Shown here piece after piece: positions 17,859 through 26,510 of a stretch of DNA of 64,000 nucleotides (the stretch's first letter is position 1; each line of letters starts with the position of its first letter). Made by a program: the position numbers and the translations under genes. The notes under the pieces are model-generated. The model worked only from the letters and a program-made list of their open reading frames with translations, was not told where the DNA came from and did not search any database. The stretch comes from Cohnella sp. CFH 77786 (GTDB taxonomy: Bacteria > Bacillota > Bacilli > Paenibacillales > Paenibacillaceae). The stretch spans positions 186,001 to 250,000 of the forward strand of contig NZ_WJIB01000004.1 in NCBI RefSeq assembly GCF_019400745.1, read 5' to 3'.

Positions 17859-18143
17859 ATGGGATACGGGTGTCATGACCATGTCCAAAGATTCTACTCC
17901 AAAAAGCGCAAAGTCAAAGTATTCAACATCAAAAGAGTCAAAGTCAAAGTATTCAACATCAAGAAAGTCAAAGTGAAAAAATTCAATATCAAAAAGATCA
18001 ACCTCAAAAAGTTCAACGTCAAAAAAATCAACGTCAAAAAGGTCAAAGTCAGAAAACGCAATATTAAAAAATTCGATTTCAAGAAAAAACACCACCATCA
18101 CCACTGGAAAAAGCACCATCACGGGAAGCACCACCACTGGTAA
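17859..18143 (+). CDS. Lys/Val decapeptide-repeat protein with His-rich tail
   Basis: 94 residues starting MGYGCHDH at the ATG 9 bp after AAAGGAGGTGG. Residues 14-75 are six tandem 10-residue repeats of the form KVKVFNIKKV, alternating basic and hydrophobic residues; the last 20 residues contain eleven His in HHHHHW, HHHG and HHHW blocks. The protein is very basic and probably extended beta-structure. A strong terminator and the SspH gene follow. A spore coat or core protein that binds nucleic acid, polyphosphate or metal is a reasonable guess; no family was recognised. Confidence 0.7.
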   Translation: MGYGCHDHVQRFYSKKRKVKVFNIKRVKVKVFNIKKVKVKKFNIKKINLKKFNVKKINVKKVKVRKRNIKKFDFKKKHHHHHWKKHHHGKHHHW

Positions 18144-18219
18144 TAACGGCACCATCCCTTCCCGCATTCCGTTAGCCGCATGGAAGAAATCCGACTCCGC
18201 CGGGGGAATGATTTATAAG

Positions 18220-18246
18220 GGGCGCCAGGCGGCGCCCTTTTTTTTC
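18220..18246 (+). terminator. Strong Rho-independent terminator
   Basis: GGGCGCC-AGGC-GGCGCCC followed by nine T residues, 77 bp after the repeat-protein stop. Confidence 0.85.
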
Positions 18247-18305
18247 CATCCCGTGCGGATATGGGAGGGAAACCCGGTACATACTGTGCGAGAGGTGATG
18301 ACGCC

Positions 18306-18515
18306 ATGAACGCTCAAAGAGCGAAAGAAATCGCCGAGTCCCCGGAAATGGTCGACGTCTCGTATTACGGCGTTCCCGTGTATATCCAGCACGTGAACGC
18401 GGGAGCCGGAACGGCGAGAATTTTCCCGCTCGACAAGCCGGGCGAGGAGCAGACCGTTCCGCTCGACACGCTGACCGAAGGATTCGAGACCGAAACGGAC
18501 CTGCCGTTCGTCTGA
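18306..18515 (+). CDS. sspH: H-type small acid-soluble spore protein
   Basis: 69 residues, the usual length. The start MNAQRAKEIAESPEMVDV and the pattern VPVYIQHV...LDTLTE are diagnostic of SspH. The ATG at 18306 follows GAGAGGTGATG. Minor SASPs of this type are made in the forespore, under sigma-G in Bacillus. Its presence marks the organism as a spore former. Confidence 0.92.
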   Translation: MNAQRAKEIAESPEMVDVSYYGVPVYIQHVNAGAGTARIFPLDKPGEEQTVPLDTLTEGFETETDLPFV

Positions 18516-18526
18516 ACCCGCGCGGG

Positions 18527-20470
18527 CTACGATTGCCCGCGCATCCATTCCTCGTAGAGCCGGTCCAGCCGCTCCTTCAGCCTCTCGCGTTTCGCCCAGC
18601 CTTCGGCGAGCGCCGTCAGATCGGCCGACGATTCCGCTTCGGCCAATTCGGCGTCAAGCCGGGCGAGCTCGGCTTCCGCCTCCGCGATGGCCGCTTCCCA
18701 TGACCGGGGATCTGCAGCGGCCTCCGCTTTCGCGGCGGAGGCCTTCTCCCGTTTCGCCTGTGCCTGCGGAGCGGCGACTGTGCCGGGTTGGCTCGGCGGT
18801 CCGGCTGCCGGACTGGCGGATAGATGATCTTCGGCCGGGCGGTGGCTGGCGCTCTTCTCCCGGTAGTCGTCGTAGTTCCCGAGGTACGCGGTCAGTCTGC
18901 CGCCGCGGATTTCCCAGATCCGCCCGGCGAATCGGTTGAGGAAGTAGCGATCGTGGGAGATCGCCAACACCGTGCCGGAGAATTCCTCCAGCGCCTCCTC
19001 CAGCGCTTCGCGCGACGCGATGTCCAGATGGTTGGTCGGCTCGTCGAGCAGCAGCAGGTTCGGCTTCCGATGCATGAGGAGCGCCAGGCGAAGCCGCGTC
19101 CACTCTCCGCCCGACAAGGAACCGACCGATTTGAACACGTCAGGCCCGTAGAACAGCTGTTTGGCCAAACGATGGCGTGCCTCCCCCTCCTCCAGCCGCG
19201 CTTGTTCCCGGAAGAATTCCAGCACGCTGCGCCCTCCGTCGGCGGGCTTCTCTTCCTGCCCCAGGTATCCGACGTCCACCCGGGCTCCCAGCGCGATCTC
19301 GCCGCCGTCCGGCTCCAGTTCCCCGAGCAGCAGCTTGAACAGCGTGCTCTTGCCCGAACCGTTGTCCCCGACGATCGCCGTCTTGTCGCCGTAGCGGAGA
19401 CTTCCGTCGATGCCGGCGAGAATCGTGCGGGAACCGAAGGATTTGCGAAGTCCCCGGAAAGCGAAGACGTCATGGCCGGAACGGTCCGCCGGGGCCGCGC
19501 CGAATTCCGCCGTTCTGCGCTCGAGCACGGGGCGTTTCACCTTCCCCATCCGCTCCAACGCCTTACGCATCGAGGCCGCCCTTCGGAAGAACTTCCCGTT
19601 GCCCCCGATCCTGCCCCATGTTTCCAGTTGCTTGATCGCTTCCTCCATTTTCGAAATCTTTTTCTGCTGCTCCTGGTATTCGGCGAACTGCTTCAACAGC
19701 CGCTCTTCTTTCTCCTTGAGGTAGCCGGTGAAGGTTGTGGGGTACACGGCAGCCTCCCCGTCCTCGATCTCTACGATTCGGGTGACGGCTTGGTCCAGGA
19801 AGTAGCGATCGTGCGACACGATGACGCAGGTCCCGGGGTAGTCCCGGAGATACGCTTCGAGCCATTCGACGCCGGCCAGGTCCAGATGGTTGGTCGGTTC
19901 GTCGAGGAGGAGCAGCGAGGGCCTTTCGATCAACAGGGAAGCGAGCGCCGCCTTCGTCTTCTCGCCGCCCGACAGCGACGCGAATCGGCGCTCGAATTGG
20001 CCGGCGTCGATCCCGAGACCGGAGGCAACTTGAGCGATGCGGGCTTCCATCTCGTAGCCGCCCCCGAGCTCGAAACGTTCCTGGGCAGACGAATACTGCC
20101 GCAGCATCTCGCCCAGCCGGGCCGGATCGGCGGAGAGCCCTGGATCCGCCATGGACTGCTCCAGCTCGCGCATCCGTTCCTTCAGGCGCAGGACCTCGCC
20201 GTACCCTCGCGCCAATACATCGTAGAGGGTCAGAAATTCACCCGTTTCCGGGATCTGCCGCAAATAACCGATTCGGGTTTCCTTGCGGATGGCCAGCATG
20301 CCTCCGTCGGGAGACTCCTCTCCCGCGAGGAGGCGGAGCAGCGTCGTTTTGCCGCAGCCGTTGCGACCGATCAGGCCGACCCTTTCCCCTTCGGGAATTT
20401 CGAACGTGATATCTTCGAGCACCAGCTTGGCGCCGTGGTATTTTTTCAAATGTTGGCAGCTGACGATCAT
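18527..20470 (-). CDS. ABC-F family ATPase
   Basis: 647 residues with two ATP-binding cassettes and no membrane domain: Walker A GRNGCGKTT near 36, LSGGEKTK and LLLDEPTNHLDL; then a linker of about 80 charged residues, Walker A GDNGSGKST near 370 and LSGGEWTR with LLLDEPTNHLDI. A charged Ala/Glu-rich coiled-coil tail follows residue 560. ABC-F proteins act on the ribosomal E site in translation or give antibiotic target protection. The tail resembles YdiF/Uup types. AGGAGG precedes the ATG. Convergent with sspH, 11 bp apart. Confidence 0.9.
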   Translation of the reverse strand: MIVSCQHLKKYHGAKLVLEDITFEIPEGERVGLIGRNGCGKTTLLRLLAGEESPDGGMLAIRKETRIGYLRQIPETGEFLTLYDVLARGYGEVLRLKERMRELEQSMADPGLSADPARLGEMLRQYSSAQERFELGGGYEMEARIAQVASGLGIDAGQFERRFASLSGGEKTKAALASLLIERPSLLLLDEPTNHLDLAGVEWLEAYLRDYPGTCVIVSHDRYFLDQAVTRIVEIEDGEAAVYPTTFTGYLKEKEERLLKQFAEYQEQQKKISKMEEAIKQLETWGRIGGNGKFFRRAASMRKALERMGKVKRPVLERRTAEFGAAPADRSGHDVFAFRGLRKSFGSRTILAGIDGSLRYGDKTAIVGDNGSGKSTLFKLLLGELEPDGGEIALGARVDVGYLGQEEKPADGGRSVLEFFREQARLEEGEARHRLAKQLFYGPDVFKSVGSLSGGEWTRLRLALLMHRKPNLLLLDEPTNHLDIASREALEEALEEFSGTVLAISHDRYFLNRFAGRIWEIRGGRLTAYLGNYDDYREKSASHRPAEDHLSASPAAGPPSQPGTVAAPQAQAKREKASAAKAEAAADPRSWEAAIAEAEAELARLDAELAEAESSADLTALAEGWAKRERLKERLDRLYEEWMRGQS

Positions 20471-20532
20471 CTTGAGTTCCTCCTAGGTGGATTCCCTCTC
20501 GACAAATCCTGAATGATGGCGAAAAACGGCAA

Positions 20533-20558
20533 AAGACGCGGGAAACATCCCGCGTCTT
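20533..20558 (-). terminator. Terminator-like hairpin for the minus-strand small ORF
   Basis: AAGACGCGGGA and TCCCGCGTCTT form an 11-bp stem with a 4-nt loop; on the minus strand it is followed by a T-rich stretch. It lies 35 bp downstream of the 43-residue ORF and upstream of the ABC-F gene. Confidence 0.6.
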
Positions 20559-20592
20559 CGCCTTCGTTCATCCGATGAGGCCGAGACAGGAA

Positions 20593-20724
20593 TCATTTCG
20601 CGATGGGAATAACCGTATGGGTAAAAATGGACAGACTTCTCCCGTCGGCCATTCCTGCATGCACGATGCCGGCTGCCTGAATAGGCTCCCGGCTCAATTG
20701 GTTATTCTCGCATTCGCGATTCAT
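20593..20724 (-). CDS. 43-residue ORF downstream of the E1-like gene
   Basis: The ATG at 20724 is preceded by a perfect AAGGAGGTGA about 6 bp away, and the frame encodes MNRECENNQLSREPIQAAGI and a further 23 residues ending VIPIAK. A hairpin terminator follows. It sits 120 bp after the ThiF-family gene on the same strand. There is no signal peptide or membrane segment; it has one Cys near the N-terminus. It may be a real small protein, conceivably a partner or substrate of the neighbouring E1/ubiquitin-like system, but no family was recognised. Confidence 0.5.
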   Translation of the reverse strand: MNRECENNQLSREPIQAAGIVHAGMADGRSLSIFTHTVIPIAK

Positions 20725-20843
20725 CCTGCCTCACCTCCTTCCAGTGAATTGGAATCAGAATACCATACAATCGGGCTGTCCGCAATTCCGGCGGAGCGGG
20801 TAGTGCCGAAACGAGTTGCCGGAGCGGGTCCGAACGAAGAAGA

Positions 20844-21926
20844 TCAGGAGCCGACGTACCGGTCGTACAGCGTTCTCGCCCGGGACGGGTCTTCCGTGCC
20901 TTGAACGAGCACCCTTCCGTCCGGGAAGAGCACGAGACGCTCCCCTTCCGGCAGCTCGGCCCGGAGCAGGAACGGGTTGCGGCTGACCGTGCAGGAAGGG
21001 GCGAGACGCCGCTCCCACGCTTCCAGGTCGAAAGGCCGCGCCCCCTGGATCTGCACCGTTTCCCTGCCGCACAGCGTGGCGGCATCCTCCGCGTCCGCCT
21101 CCAAAGCCGGGTACTGCCGCAGCCGGCAGGTCGGGCAATCCTTCCTCGGCTCGGGAAGCTTCAGGTTCATCGAATGGTAATGCCAGACCTCCAGCGACAG
21201 CAGCCCGCCCCGGCGTGCGCCGGCGTCGCCGACCATGTGCTTCAGCGCTTCGACGGCCTGGAACGAGGCGATGATATCCACGATGGGAGCGATGACGCCT
21301 ACCGTATCGCAGGTCTGCCCCCCGCCGCCGTCCCCCGACCCGATCAGGCAGCGCAGGCAGCACGTTTCCCCGGGAACCAGCATCGCGGTCATGCCTTGCG
21401 CGCTGACCGCGCCTCCGTAGACGAACGGGATTCCTTTTTTGAAGCAAGCGTCATTCAGCAGCAGCCTCGTGCGGAAATTGTCCGTCCCGTCCAGCACGAG
21501 ATCGATGCCTTTCATCAGCTTCTCCGCGTTCAGGGGGGTGACGTCGGACACGATCGGATCCAGCTGTACGTCCGAGTTGATGCGCGCCAGCTTCCTCCCT
21601 GCCGCCACCGCCTTGGGCAGCGCCCCGGCGACGTCCTCTTCGTCGTACAGCATCTGGCGCTGCAGATTGCTCGGCTCCACGTAGTCGCGGTCGACGATGC
21701 GGAGCGTCCCGACGCCCGCGCGAACCATATGGCTCGCGAGCACCGTCCCCAGCGCGCCCATCCCGACGATGAGCACGCGGGAGGAAGAGATCCGCCGCTG
21801 CCCTTCCGGACCGATGGGAGCGAACAGCGTTTGCCTGGAGTATCGTTGATTCGGCGTGATCGGCTGCATGATCATCCTTCCCGCCGCAGGCACGCGCTTA
21901 TCGGACGGCGATGGGATTTCGTTCAT
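20844..21926 (-). CDS. ThiF/MoeB-family E1-like adenylyltransferase
   Basis: 360 residues. Nucleotide-binding GMGALGTVLA near 50, VDRDYVEPSNLQRQ, the ATP-site Asp in LDGTDNFRTR, zinc cysteines CCLRC and CPTC, and a candidate catalytic Cys in GQTCDTVGVI. A C-terminal extension of about 80 residues (RLVLFPDGRVLVQGTEDPSRARTLY) resembles the rhodanese-free tail of MoeB-like proteins. It should adenylate the C-terminal Gly-Gly of the ubiquitin-like protein encoded upstream; the start overlaps its stop (ATGA). Whether it serves molybdopterin, thiamine or another sulfur transfer cannot be said, since no other such biosynthetic genes are near. Confidence 0.88.
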   Translation of the reverse strand: MNEIPSPSDKRVPAAGRMIMQPITPNQRYSRQTLFAPIGPEGQRRISSSRVLIVGMGALGTVLASHMVRAGVGTLRIVDRDYVEPSNLQRQMLYDEEDVAGALPKAVAAGRKLARINSDVQLDPIVSDVTPLNAEKLMKGIDLVLDGTDNFRTRLLLNDACFKKGIPFVYGGAVSAQGMTAMLVPGETCCLRCLIGSGDGGGGQTCDTVGVIAPIVDIIASFQAVEALKHMVGDAGARRGGLLSLEVWHYHSMNLKLPEPRKDCPTCRLRQYPALEADAEDAATLCGRETVQIQGARPFDLEAWERRLAPSCTVSRNPFLLRAELPEGERLVLFPDGRVLVQGTEDPSRARTLYDRYVGS

Positions 21927-22198
21927 CCGCCGGAAACGGCCTGCAGCACCCTCAGCTTGTCGCCGGGCTGGATCGGAATGTCCAGATCGTCCAGCCAGGC
22001 GATATTATCGTCATTATAATAGAGCAGGACATGCTCGCGCACGTTTCCTTGTTCATTATAGAGATGTACCCTCAGCAAGGGATACGTCTCGACCAGAAGT
22101 CGCAGCGCCTCGGCGAGCGTGCCGGCCTCCAGCGGGAATCGCGTCCGGCCCCGGGTGCAGTCGCTGATCAGAAGCGGAACGCTGACCTCAAGCTGCAT
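21923..22198 (-). CDS. MoaD/ThiS-family ubiquitin-like sulfur carrier
   Basis: 91 residues with the beta-grasp pattern and the diagnostic C-terminus VSGG, the site that E1-like enzymes adenylate and thiolate. The segment DLDIPIQPGDKLRVLQAVSGG-like end is typical of MoaD (loop GD before the last strand). It sits between a beta-propeller gene (6 bp upstream) and its E1 (4-bp overlap), so all three are likely one transcript. Confidence 0.88.
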   Translation of the reverse strand: MQLEVSVPLLISDCTRGRTRFPLEAGTLAEALRLLVETYPLLRVHLYNEQGNVREHVLLYYNDDNIAWLDDLDIPIQPGDKLRVLQAVSGG

Positions 22199-22204
22199 CG
22201 GCGG

Positions 22205-23305
22205 TCAATCCTCCACGATCCATGGTTTCACGCACAGGATGCGGGACAGCTGGCCGGGAAGCCGCTCCCAGGTGCGGCCGCGGTCCAGCGAGCAGAACAA
22301 TTCGCCGGAGGTCGTGCCGAAATAGAGGCCGTACGGATCGAACGCGTCTACCGCCATGGCGTCGCGCAGCACGCTGACGTGATGCGGCTCGTCCGGCGCC
22401 GCGTCACCGACCGGCGACCAGCGGTTCTCGCCCTTGTACATGCCGTACACAAGCAGCTTGCCTCCCGATACCGAGCGCTGCTCGCTGCTTTCCAGCGGGA
22501 GGAGGAACAGATCCCCGCCAGGCGAGACGACGATCGGGAACCCGAACGGGGCATCGCCATCCCGCAAGGTCACGCCGTCTTCGATCGTGAACCAGCTGTC
22601 GCCGCCGTCCGTCGATTTGAAAACGCCGCCATGTTCTTGCATGTACAACGTGTCGGGATTAAACGGATCGAGAACCATTTTGTGCACGCAGAACCCGACT
22701 TCTTCCTGAGGCTGGCCGGTCGGAACGCGGGCCAGTCCTTGGTTGCGGGGGGTCCATGTCTCGCCCCCGTCCTCGGTGCGGAACACGCCGACAGCGGACA
22801 TGGCGACCCACATCCGGCGCGCATTCCGGGGATCGATCAGGATCGTGTGCAGGCACATGCCTCCCGCTCCGGGGAACCAGCCCGGCCGCGTCGGATGCTT
22901 CGTCAGGCCGTCCAGCTCGCGCCAGGTCGTCCCGCGGTCGCGGCTGACGAACAAACCGGCCTCTTCGGCGCCCGCGAACAGCGTGTCCGGCTCCGACGGA
23001 TGCCCCGGCACGAGCTGCCAGATGCGGTTCAAGCTGAACCCGGTCTCCTTGGGGTAGGACGGCCCCTGCTCGATTTGCGTCCAAGTCTCGCCGAAGTCCT
23101 CGGACACGCGGATCGTCGCGCCGTACGCGGCATGCGAGGTGCCCGCGAAAATCCGGTTCCCGTGCCGGCTGTCCCCCAGTACGCTGTAAACCTCCCATCC
23201 CGGAAGGAAGGGACCTTTCAAGCTCCATTCTTTGCGGTTCTCATCGGACGCGTACAGGAAGACGCCTTTGTTCGTACCGACCAGCAATGCCATTCGCTTC
23301 GCCAT
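22205..23305 (-). CDS. Asp-box beta-propeller (BNR/sialidase-like) protein
   Basis: 366 residues without signal peptide. Five Asp-box motifs are visible (SEDFGETW, SRDRGTTW, TEDGGETW, STDGGDSW, SLDRGRTW), indicating a beta-propeller. The N-terminus MALLVGTNKGVFLYASDE is the first blade. The sialidase catalytic Arg triad is not obvious, so it is probably not a glycosidase. It is the first gene of the operon with the MoaD-like and E1-like proteins. It may be the sulfur-dependent enzyme's scaffold or a target of conjugation; that is inference. Confidence 0.8.
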   Translation of the reverse strand: MAKRMALLVGTNKGVFLYASDENRKEWSLKGPFLPGWEVYSVLGDSRHGNRIFAGTSHAAYGATIRVSEDFGETWTQIEQGPSYPKETGFSLNRIWQLVPGHPSEPDTLFAGAEEAGLFVSRDRGTTWRELDGLTKHPTRPGWFPGAGGMCLHTILIDPRNARRMWVAMSAVGVFRTEDGGETWTPRNQGLARVPTGQPQEEVGFCVHKMVLDPFNPDTLYMQEHGGVFKSTDGGDSWFTIEDGVTLRDGDAPFGFPIVVSPGGDLFLLPLESSEQRSVSGGKLLVYGMYKGENRWSPVGDAAPDEPHHVSVLRDAMAVDAFDPYGLYFGTTSGELFCSLDRGRTWERLPGQLSRILCVKPWIVED

Positions 23306-23473
23306 TGAATTGGAATACCTCCCGTGATTGGGTGCCGGTTCCGGGATGCCGCTTCTCTACATTGGAATTCGAGAATCCGCGGACCAAATCCTGCCGGCTG
23401 GCGGGGAAAGCGGCATCAAATTTGGGGCCGATCCTCATCCGCTTCTTGGAATGATGGCAATCCATATGCCCCG

Positions 23474-25744
23474 CTACTCGGTTTTCCACTCATCCGGCAA
23501 CAGTCTCCGGTATCGGGCTTGGCGGTATCGGTCGTCGACCAGAACGAGCACGCCCTTGTCCGTTTCGGAACGGATCAGCCTGCCGCCCGCCTGCTGCACC
23601 TTGTTCATGCCCGGGTATACGTACGCGTAATCGAAGCCGTTTCTTCCCGTTTCGTCGAAATACCGTTTCAGCGTTTCCCGTTCCGGTCCGACCTGCGGAA
23701 GGCCGACGCCGACCACGACGACGCCGTTCAACCGGTCGCCCGCGAGGTCGATGCCTTCGGAGAATACACCGCCCAGTACGGCGAACCCGGCGAGCGGTCC
23801 GGATTGTTCCTCCGCATAGGCGGACAGAAACCGGGCCTTCTCCTCCTCCGCCATCGTCGGATGCTGAAGAAGCGCTATCGCTTGCGTACCCTCGGCTACA
23901 AACCCCTCGTAAACGGCATTCATGTACTCGTAGGAAGGAAAGAAGAACAAGTACTTGCCGGGCCGCTCTTCCAGCAGCTCCCGGAGAAGGCGGACCAGCG
24001 GCTGTACGGACCGTTCGCGGTCCGCATAACGGGTCGACAGCGGAACGACCGACACCTCCCACTGTTCCTTGGCGAACGGCGACGGCACCGCGAGCCCGTA
24101 ATCTTCCGGCTCCGCGCCGAGCATGTCCTTGAAATACGCAGCCGGCGTCAGCGTGGCCGAGAAGTAGACGCGCGAGCGGAACCCTTGGGCCGTTTGGCGA
24201 AGCAAATGCGAGGGATCGAGGCAGAAGAGCTTCAGACGCACGTCGTTTTTCGAAAATTCCGCGTAAGTCGCGAACCTCTCGTCGTACAAGCTTCCGATCC
24301 GCACGAAAGCCTGGACCGCGTAATAGGCGTCAAGCAGCGGCTGCGGCGCCGATTCGGCGCGCTGCAGAACGAGTTCCGCTTGTCCGGCGAAGGCCTCGGC
24401 CAGCTGGAGGAGCGTTTCCGGCGCCTCCTTCCACACCCGGTGCCGGTCTTCGCCCTCTTTGCGCAGGGCGATGAAATGGCCGTTGATCGCTTTGGCCGCT
24501 TGAAACACGCCGGGATTCACCCCTTTGTATTCCCGCTGGATGGCCAGAAAATCGGACTTTCGAAGCTCGGCGGAGAACATTTCCCGCGCCCGGTCCACCA
24601 GGTTATGGGCTTCGTCCGCCAGCAGCGCCGTTTGCTTCTTCTGCTCGCCGCTCAGCCGTTTTAAGGAAACCCGAGGGTCGAAAACGTAGTTGTAGTCGCA
24701 AATGACGGCGTCCGCGGCATAGGCTGCGTCCAGGGAAAACTCGAATGGGCAAACCCGATGCTTGCGTGCATACCGCTCGATGACGAGCCGCGTCATGAGC
24801 GTTTCGTTCGCCAGCATATCCAGCAGCGCGCCGTTGATCCGGTCATAATAGCCGTCCGCGAATTCGCAGAATTCCTTGCTGCAGCGGACCTCCTCCCGAA
24901 AGCAAATCTTCTCCTTCGCCGTCAGGGTGACGGCCGGCAGGTGCAGCCCCCCATCCCGCAGCAGGGCAAGGGTGTCTTCCGCCGCGGTGCGGTTCGTTGT
25001 CTTGGCGGTCAGGTAGAACAGGCGGCGGATATGCCCTTGTCCGATCGCCTTCACCGCGGGAAACAGAACGGACACCGTCTTGCCGATGCCCGTCGGCGCT
25101 TGGGCGAACAAGCCGACGCCTTCCTCCAGCGACTTGTACACGGCTCCGGCCAGCTTGCGTTGTCCCGGACGGTACGCGGCGAACGGGAACGCCAGCCGGG
25201 CGATGCTCTCGTCCCGGAGCCGCGCATTCCGGAGCGACATCCGGGCATAAGGGGCATACGCTTCGATGGAGGCCATCACCGCCCGCTCCAGCTCGGCGAA
25301 TTCCTCCTCGCGTTCGAACGCGACGGTCTCTCCCCTCTCCACATGGACATACGTTAGCCGAATCCGAATCTTCGGAATGCCGATTTCTTTCGAGTAGAGA
25401 TAGGCATAGCACATCGCTTGCGCCCAATGGACCGGATATTGCCGTTCGTCGATCGTCTTCGGGTCCAATACCGTGGACTTGATCTCCTCCACCACGATCC
25501 GGTCGCCGTCCTTTCGCAGCCCGTCGCAACGGCCTTCCAGCACGAAAAGGAGATCCCCATACGGAATCTCCGAAGACAGAAACACTTCCTTGCGGTCGTT
25601 CTCCCCGTATCCGCCCTGCACCTGCCGGTGAATCCTCGATCCCTCCGCCAGCGCCACGGGCGAACGGAACCCGGTTTCGATATCGCCGCGCCTGTATGCG
25701 TACTCCACCAGGGACCGGACGGAGATGCGAACGACTTCCGGCAT
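23474..25744 (-). CDS. XPD/DinG-like DNA helicase with N-terminal PD-(D/E)XK domain
   Basis: 756 residues. The N-terminal 180 residues show a PD-(D/E)XK nuclease pattern (EGRCDG...IVVEEIKS). The helicase part has Walker A APTGIGKT, Cys residues CFREEVRC-KEFC...CPFEF that may hold a 4Fe-4S cluster, LLADEAHN (DEAH), SATLTP and the late GGVFSEGIDL and QAGGRLIRSETD motifs. The ATG at 25744 follows GGGAGG by 5 bp. Expected role: 5'-3' DNA unwinding in repair. The stop-start spacing with the HNH gene is 1 bp. Confidence 0.88.
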   Translation of the reverse strand: MPEVVRISVRSLVEYAYRRGDIETGFRSPVALAEGSRIHRQVQGGYGENDRKEVFLSSEIPYGDLLFVLEGRCDGLRKDGDRIVVEEIKSTVLDPKTIDERQYPVHWAQAMCYAYLYSKEIGIPKIRIRLTYVHVERGETVAFEREEEFAELERAVMASIEAYAPYARMSLRNARLRDESIARLAFPFAAYRPGQRKLAGAVYKSLEEGVGLFAQAPTGIGKTVSVLFPAVKAIGQGHIRRLFYLTAKTTNRTAAEDTLALLRDGGLHLPAVTLTAKEKICFREEVRCSKEFCEFADGYYDRINGALLDMLANETLMTRLVIERYARKHRVCPFEFSLDAAYAADAVICDYNYVFDPRVSLKRLSGEQKKQTALLADEAHNLVDRAREMFSAELRKSDFLAIQREYKGVNPGVFQAAKAINGHFIALRKEGEDRHRVWKEAPETLLQLAEAFAGQAELVLQRAESAPQPLLDAYYAVQAFVRIGSLYDERFATYAEFSKNDVRLKLFCLDPSHLLRQTAQGFRSRVYFSATLTPAAYFKDMLGAEPEDYGLAVPSPFAKEQWEVSVVPLSTRYADRERSVQPLVRLLRELLEERPGKYLFFFPSYEYMNAVYEGFVAEGTQAIALLQHPTMAEEEKARFLSAYAEEQSGPLAGFAVLGGVFSEGIDLAGDRLNGVVVVGVGLPQVGPERETLKRYFDETGRNGFDYAYVYPGMNKVQQAGGRLIRSETDKGVLVLVDDRYRQARYRRLLPDEWKTE

Positions 25745-25745
25745 G

Positions 25746-26504
25746 TCAGCCTCCCGCGCGCGCACCTACGAATTCCTCCAAATCGCGGTCCCCCTTGGAC
25801 TGGTTGCAGGTATTACAGGCGCAAACGCAATTGTCGGGCGTCGTGTGGCCGCCCTTGGCGCGCGGAAGCAGATGATCGATCGTATCGCCGTATTGCCCGC
25901 AAAAATGGCACGTATGTTTGTCCCGAGTGAGAATGTATCGCCGGAAAGCCTTGTTGCTGAAAAGGCGGCGGATCGTGTGGCGGTTCACCACGACGGCCGC
26001 GCGTTCCTTGACGAGCGTAACCGCGAGCTCCAGGTCGATTTCCTGGAACCATCTGCGGCCCTTGTCCGTCCGTCCCCGCATGCGGATGAAGCCCTGCCGG
26101 GTCGGCACCAGAAGCGAGGGATCGGCCGGATCGGCGACCGCATGGCCTGCCGACTCCGGCTGCCTGTTCCGGGGCGGCTTGGCCGGGCGGAGCGGCGGCT
26201 TGGCCGGGCGAGTCAGCTCCGCGGCGCGGGGCGGCTTGGCCGGGTGGCTCGGCTGCTCTGGGCGGGGCGGCTGCTTGGACCGCTTCGGCTCCTCCTTGAA
26301 ACCGGAGGGATCGTCGGAATCGGGGCCGGTTGACGGCTTTGCGGCAGGTACGGCGGCACGCTGCTTCTTCGAACAGCTCTTGCACCGCCCCCGGCGGGAC
26401 TGCTCGCCGGACCGGCGCCCGGTCCTCCGGCGGAATTCGCTTAGCGGCTTGCTTTCGCCGCAAGCCGCGCATTGCTTGGATACGACCGTTTCCGCGTCCG
26501 CCAT
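25746..26504 (-). CDS. HNH endonuclease family protein
   Basis: 252 residues: an N-terminal CxxC...CxxC zinc finger (CAACGESK, CKSCSKK), a Pro/Lys-rich low-complexity linker with repeated (R/A)PAKPP, a central domain, and a C-terminal HNH nuclease (CHFCGQYGDTIDHLLPRAKGG...NCVCACNTCNQSKGD). Metal-binding His and Asn are intact. It ends 1 bp before the helicase start, so the pair is probably co-expressed. The upstream gene is the VTT-domain protein. Confidence 0.85.
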   Translation of the reverse strand: MADAETVVSKQCAACGESKPLSEFRRRTGRRSGEQSRRGRCKSCSKKQRAAVPAAKPSTGPDSDDPSGFKEEPKRSKQPPRPEQPSHPAKPPRAAELTRPAKPPLRPAKPPRNRQPESAGHAVADPADPSLLVPTRQGFIRMRGRTDKGRRWFQEIDLELAVTLVKERAAVVVNRHTIRRLFSNKAFRRYILTRDKHTCHFCGQYGDTIDHLLPRAKGGHTTPDNCVCACNTCNQSKGDRDLEEFVGARAGG

Positions 26505-26510
26505 CCGGCT

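Noticed and set aside
17715..18167. Minus-strand ORF rich in Asp/Phe repeats
   Set aside because: It is the shadow of the Lys-rich repeat protein, which has the proper ribosome binding site and terminator.
18824..20512. A 562-codon plus-strand open frame
   Set aside because: Antisense to the ABC-F gene, whose motifs are unambiguous.
20901..22019. A 372-codon plus-strand open frame
   Set aside because: Antisense to the E1-like and MoaD-like genes; composition is typical of a shadow frame.
22205..23305. Sialidase activity of the BNR protein
   Set aside because: Asp-boxes mark the fold only; no signal peptide or arginine triad was evident.
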